In this document: in pieces, positions 60,484-64,000 of the stretch
How positions within the stretch are numbered: position 1 is the first letter of the stretch
Layout: each line of letters begins with the position of its first letter
Source: Anaeramoeba flamelloides
Taxonomy: Eukaryota > Metamonada > Anaeramoebidae
Assembly: GCA_027625915.1 (NCBI GenBank)
Contig: JANTQA010000070.1
Span: 13,893,001 to 13,957,000, forward strand
Length of the DNA: 64,000 bases
Direction of reading: 5' to 3'
Made by a program: the position numbers and the translations under genes
The notes under the pieces: model-generated
The model's input: only the letters and a program-made list of their open reading frames with translations
Told to the model about the DNA's origin: nothing
Database searches by the model: none

Positions 60484-61962
60484 TTAATTTGACTTTGCTC
60501 TTACCAGTGCATTGTTTGAATTAGGTACTTCAATGTTATCGCCTGACTTTTGTAATTCAAGATCGTCAATTGAGTTTGTAGAACTCCAAGTTTCGTTTTC
60601 GATGATTGAATCCTTGTCATTTTCTAAAAACCCTTCAATGGCATAATTGTGTTCTGATGCATCGAGCCCGGCGATTTGAACATCGCATGGCACTGTAATG
60701 GGGAAGAATTTATTTACGCACCAGATGAAAAGAAAGGAGCACACGAGACCATATAAAATGACGATAAGGCAAAAAAAGGTATTCATGCCGAGAATTGCAA
60801 AGCCGCCGCCAAAGAATAGTCCCTTTTTGTCGTAGTCAGAATTTGAATTGGCAAAGAGTCCGTTTGCGATCAGGCCACACACAGAGCCAACTCCGTGTAT
60901 GGAAATCCTGCCCACGGGGTCATCTATTTTGTAGCGCTTAAGCAGATTTGAAACCCAATAAACGGGGAACGGTGCAATGAAGCCGATGACGAGAGCCTCC
61001 CAGCCCTGCATCACAAAGGAAGATGAGGCGCTTGAAGCGACGAGCCCGCTTAGGGATGAGTGTACAATAAATTCGGGATGGTATATCCATTCCTTATAAT
61101 GGTAAAAGCTGATGATCACGCCCGAAATGGTGCCCGCGGTGGCAAATAGGAGTGTCGAGTGTGCCACGATCGAGTTTTGTTGGAAGAAATAGGACGAGGA
61201 ATACGATCCCGAATTGAACGGGATCCACCCGATGAACAAAAGCAGAAACCCCAGGATCAAATAGAGCGCCGATCTGTGCTCGTTGTAGACCGGATAATTG
61301 CCGCCGTTTGGCGAAGCCTTCTCTTGGAATTTGCCCGCGCGCGGGCCCATGATCTTTGTGCCCACGAGCGCGATAACCGAAGACAGCAAATGGATCGACG
61401 CCGCGCCCGCCGTGTCGTGGACGCCCACGGAAACATTTGTGTTGTAGCGCGAAAACCACCCGTCGTCGCTGTATTCCCAATGCTGGACGATCGGGAAGAT
61501 CAGCCCGCAGTTGACAAAGGAAAAAAACACGTAAAACCAAAACTGCGCCCTCCCGATCCACGCCCCAGATACAACCGTTGCCCCCACAGAGGCAAACGCA
61601 AAGTTATAAAACCAAAACGAAAAGTCATTGATCTTATGACCCGCAAAATATTCTGTCCCGCAAAACCAGTTCCCTGAACCAAAGGCTAGTCCATACCCAA
61701 ATAACCAAAAGCCCAACCCGCTCATATTCAGGTCTATGAAATTCTTCATCAAGATATTCGTCCAATTCTTTTTTTGCACAAACGAGATCTCAATAAATGA
61801 GAGCCCAAGCTGCAAAAATAAGATCAGAATCCCAGACAAAATTAAATTGTCTTGATCAGAATTACCTTCGGTCTGTTCATTGAGCGTTCGGAAATTGAAG
61901 TTTTCTTGTTGGTTTGCTTGTGCTTGTACTTGTGATTGGAATAACAAGTGAAATGTTTGCAT
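60484..61962 (-). CDS. Ammonium transporter (Amt/MEP/Rh superfamily, Amt-like)
   Basis: Single exon, 492 residues from ATG at 61962 to TAA at 60486-60484. About eleven hydrophobic segments run from residue 42 to about 410. The Amt landmarks are there: GVHDTAGAASIH (Asp183, His191) and DDPVGRISIHGVG (Asp348, His356) supply the conserved twin pore histidines and acids; also GFWLFGYGLAFGSG, GTKIMGPRAGKF, and FIGWIPFNSGS. The usual aromatic after the first Asp is Thr here. The N-terminus is Gln-rich and the C-terminus (about 430-492) is a polar, acidic cytosolic tail. The protein should pass ammonium across the plasma or a vacuolar membrane. The middle (61050-61750) is much richer in G/C-ending codons than either end. 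Confidence 0.93.
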   Translation of the reverse strand: MQTFHLLFQSQVQAQANQQENFNFRTLNEQTEGNSDQDNLILSGILILFLQLGLSFIEISFVQKKNWTNILMKNFIDLNMSGLGFWLFGYGLAFGSGNWFCGTEYFAGHKINDFSFWFYNFAFASVGATVVSGAWIGRAQFWFYVFFSFVNCGLIFPIVQHWEYSDDGWFSRYNTNVSVGVHDTAGAASIHLLSSVIALVGTKIMGPRAGKFQEKASPNGGNYPVYNEHRSALYLILGFLLLFIGWIPFNSGSYSSSYFFQQNSIVAHSTLLFATAGTISGVIISFYHYKEWIYHPEFIVHSSLSGLVASSASSSFVMQGWEALVIGFIAPFPVYWVSNLLKRYKIDDPVGRISIHGVGSVCGLIANGLFANSNSDYDKKGLFFGGGFAILGMNTFFCLIVILYGLVCSFLFIWCVNKFFPITVPCDVQIAGLDASEHNYAIEGFLENDKDSIIENETWSSTNSIDDLELQKSGDNIEVPNSNNALVRAKSN

Positions 61963-61984
61963 TTAAGAGTTCTTTTTTCTTTTT

Positions 61985-62012
61985 TGTTTTGTTTTGTTTT
62001 GTTTTGTTTTGT
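61985..62012 (-). repeat. CAAAA run in the 5' leader of the ammonium transporter gene
   Basis: Five or so AAAAC units, read in the direction of transcription, lie 25-50 bases before the start codon, in the likely 5' untranslated region. Confidence 0.75.
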
Positions 62013-63067
62013 AATTTTTGAAGTCAAAAACTGTTTGGAGTTAATTTGATTCGATGTAACAATTCCAAAATTATTATTGATTAATTTTGAAATTGTTAAT
62101 TCAAGAGAGAAAAAATCCTTTTTTTTTTTTTGTTGTTTTCCCTTCAAGATTCTCTAATGAACAAAAAATGATTTTAACTTGAATTTTTTTTGCTTGGTTC
62201 TTGAGAGATTTGTTATCATTTTTTTTTCTGTCTGACAGCACAAATCGTTGTTTACCTTTTTCTTATCGATTATTTTTTTTAATTTAAGATTTTAATAGGC
62301 TTTCCAATTCCCAACAAAGTACAATAGTAATGTTATTTACTTAAATACCCACATGTTTTTAGGATTTATATCTTTTTATTTAATAATCTTTTGGTCATCT
62401 TTTTTTTAAAAAGTTTCTTAAATGTTTTTGATGAAGATTATTTGGAAAAACAATAACCTCTTAATTTGTAAGTTTGTTCAAAAGTCTTTGTTTATTTGTT
62501 ATTAAAAAGAATACTTAATTATTCTTTTTAATTTTAATGAAATTATAGATCTCTGTTTTTTTTATATTATGGTCACTAAAATAATATCATCATTTAGAGA
62601 GAAAAATTGTCTTTATGTTGGAGTGTCGGAAGTCAAATCACAAAGTAATTACCGGGTTTGTTTTAACCTTTTTATCTTACTTCAAAGTCCAATCATAATC
62701 AGGAATGGTATAAAGGCAAATTTTCCTTTTGAAACCCTTACTTATTATTTTCTTGTTTTTCAAAAAAATATGATGAGACATATTGAAATTAACTCTGATT
62801 TATTCTTGGTAAATAGTTGATCTTTCTTTTTCTTGATTTCTTTAATGATTTATGTTATGCTCGATTTGGAAAGAATTAAAATATGTTGTAATTAGGGGTA
62901 AAACAGTTTACTTTTCGTTATTGTTGAAATGTCTCGTAAATAATCTATTATAGACCTTATTGAACCATAAATTATGAGATTTTAATATTACTATTGTTAC
63001 AACAACCTACTCAAAATTGTTGAACGAGAATTCTAAATAAAAATCCTTTGTTTCTTTTTTTTTTAGA

Positions 63068-63225
63068 AAACTTTTATCTTAAGGTTTACAATCCCTGAAA
63101 TTTGAAAAAAAGATTATCTTGTCTAGGATGGAGTGATTTTTTAATTTGATTCTTAGCTGATCGAACTTGTTCTTAGTATGGGTTTTATTAGTGGTTCAAA
63201 ATTGCTATTTTTGAAAATTTATTAT
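63068..63225 (+). repeat. Family G repeat (G2)
   Basis: See G1 at 23405-23560. It lies about 140 bp before F2, so G and F may be parts of one larger element here. Confidence 0.5.
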
Positions 63226-63361
63226 TTTTTTTTAAAAACATCCGAATTGAAGAGTGTAAGTTTGATAGATTGGTAGTTGTTCAAGAGCAAATATTGATTT
63301 TATGTTGTAGAAAAAAATTTTCATTTACTTTTTTGTCAATTAACTACTGTTGTCAAATTAA

Positions 63362-63835
63362 AGTTTGCAAAATAATTTAATACGTTATTCAAAATAAAAA
63401 GCGTGTTTTTTTTTTGTTATAGTATGCCTATACATCAACAATCAAAGAAACTGATAATAAATCCTAAAATAATATGATAATGGTTTCTTAAAAGTTCTAT
63501 TGTTTAAAAAGAAATTATAAAAATGAAGAATCAGATCGCAAAATTTATCGCAAAAAATAGATTAAAATTTTCAGAAAATTTTGATTTGTCCAAAATAACA
63601 AAAAATTTCAAAAAAATTGAGATTATTATGAAAAATTTTCAACTAATTGTATTCCTAATTTAAATTTTATTGCTAATACCCAGATTTTTACTTTCAAAAT
63701 TGATTTTAAATTTGGTATACTATTTGGTAGGAGATTGGATGTTACATAGGAACAAGAATAAAAAAAAGCACAAATTATATTTTGAGACACGGATTATAGT
63801 CGTTGTAATTCACATTATTTTGATCACAGTAGATT
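63362..63835 (+). repeat. Family F repeat (F2)
   Basis: It matches 43530-43983 along its length in the same orientation, including GAGACACGGATTATAG against GGAACACCGACTATAG and the TTTTGATCAC end. It has no internal duplication. Confidence 0.55.
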
Positions 63836-64000
63836 AAAAAAAAAAAAAAAAACAAATTAAAAGCTTCAAAGAAAACCAAATCTAATTTAAAATTTCAATC
63901 AAAAACCCACAACCCATATTTTTTTATAACTTAAGTTCCAGTCAATTAATCATACACTCTCCAATTCGGATTTATTAAAAAAAAAATAATAAATTGTCAA

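Larger units (their letters stand above)
61963..64000. other. Upstream flank of the ammonium transporter, with repeats G and F
   Basis: It contains the promoter of the minus-strand transporter, G2 (63068-63225) and F2 (63362-63835). An 83-codon frame with ATG at 62569 has no recognisable product. The window ends in AT-rich DNA. Confidence 0.65.

Noticed and set aside
61094-61682. Alternative frames on both strands within the ammonium transporter
   Set aside because: They are by-products of GC-rich codons; the main frame is an unmistakable Amt protein.
62569-62820. 83-codon frame with ATG upstream of the ammonium transporter
   Set aside because: No recognisable domain, composition like background, and no splice partner.

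Overview
The window is very AT-rich eukaryotic nuclear DNA. Long homopolymer A and T tracts lie between well-conserved protein genes, spliceosomal introns have GT...AG ends, and coding regions use the standard code (TAA, TGA and TAG all serve as stops). Several proteins carry long Asn runs and Lys/Glu repeats. Introns reach 3.5 kb and gene spacing is several kb, both filled with short repeats. This rules out bacteria and fits a free-living amoeboid protist. The KEKEKE-type tracts and BTB/ankyrin content make me think of an Anaeramoeba-like metamonad, but that is inference and not proven here.

Layout, left to right. Positions 1-300 are the end of STT3, the oligosaccharyltransferase catalytic subunit (+). 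5217-11609 is a three-exon importin-5/Kap121-type karyopherin (+). 15203-17104 is an intronless USP35/38-like deubiquitinase (-). 21498-23141 is a two-exon protein I do not recognise (-). 28199-30671 is a two-exon ankyrin-repeat/BTB protein (+). 36520-41655 is a four-exon PP4/PP2A-type phosphatase catalytic subunit (-), whose last exon lies beyond a 3.5 kb intron. 45374-49207 is a large Rrp6/EXOSC10-like exosome protein that has lost its catalytic acids (+). 55728-56720 is a small basic coiled-coil protein with a UIM-like motif (+). 60484-61962 is an ammonium transporter (-). These are unrelated housekeeping and signalling genes with no operon-like logic. Themes are nuclear transport, RNA surveillance, ubiquitin and phosphatase signalling, N-glycosylation and nitrogen uptake.

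The non-coding three-quarters is a patchwork of at least eleven short interspersed repeat families, labelled A to L here (no M or later; I and J lie next to each other). Several have clear terminal inverted repeats: A (about 755-865 bp, TTAA at both ends, three copies), D (about 550 bp, TIR with CAGTCAAAGGGG, several copies), E (about 190-200 bp near-perfect hairpins starting TACAGTCAG, four copies), J, K and L (about 500-600 bp). None encodes a recognisable transposase, so they look like non-autonomous DNA elements (MITEs). Families B, C, H and K also sit inside introns.

The most notable findings are the catalytically dead Rrp6-like protein, the hidden distant exons of three genes, the TTAA-flanked and hairpin element families, and islands of GC-rich codon use inside the ankyrin-BTB and ammonium-transporter genes. 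All repeat boundaries and splice sites were read by eye and are approximate where stated. I saw no tRNA, rRNA, CRISPR array or retrovirus-like element.
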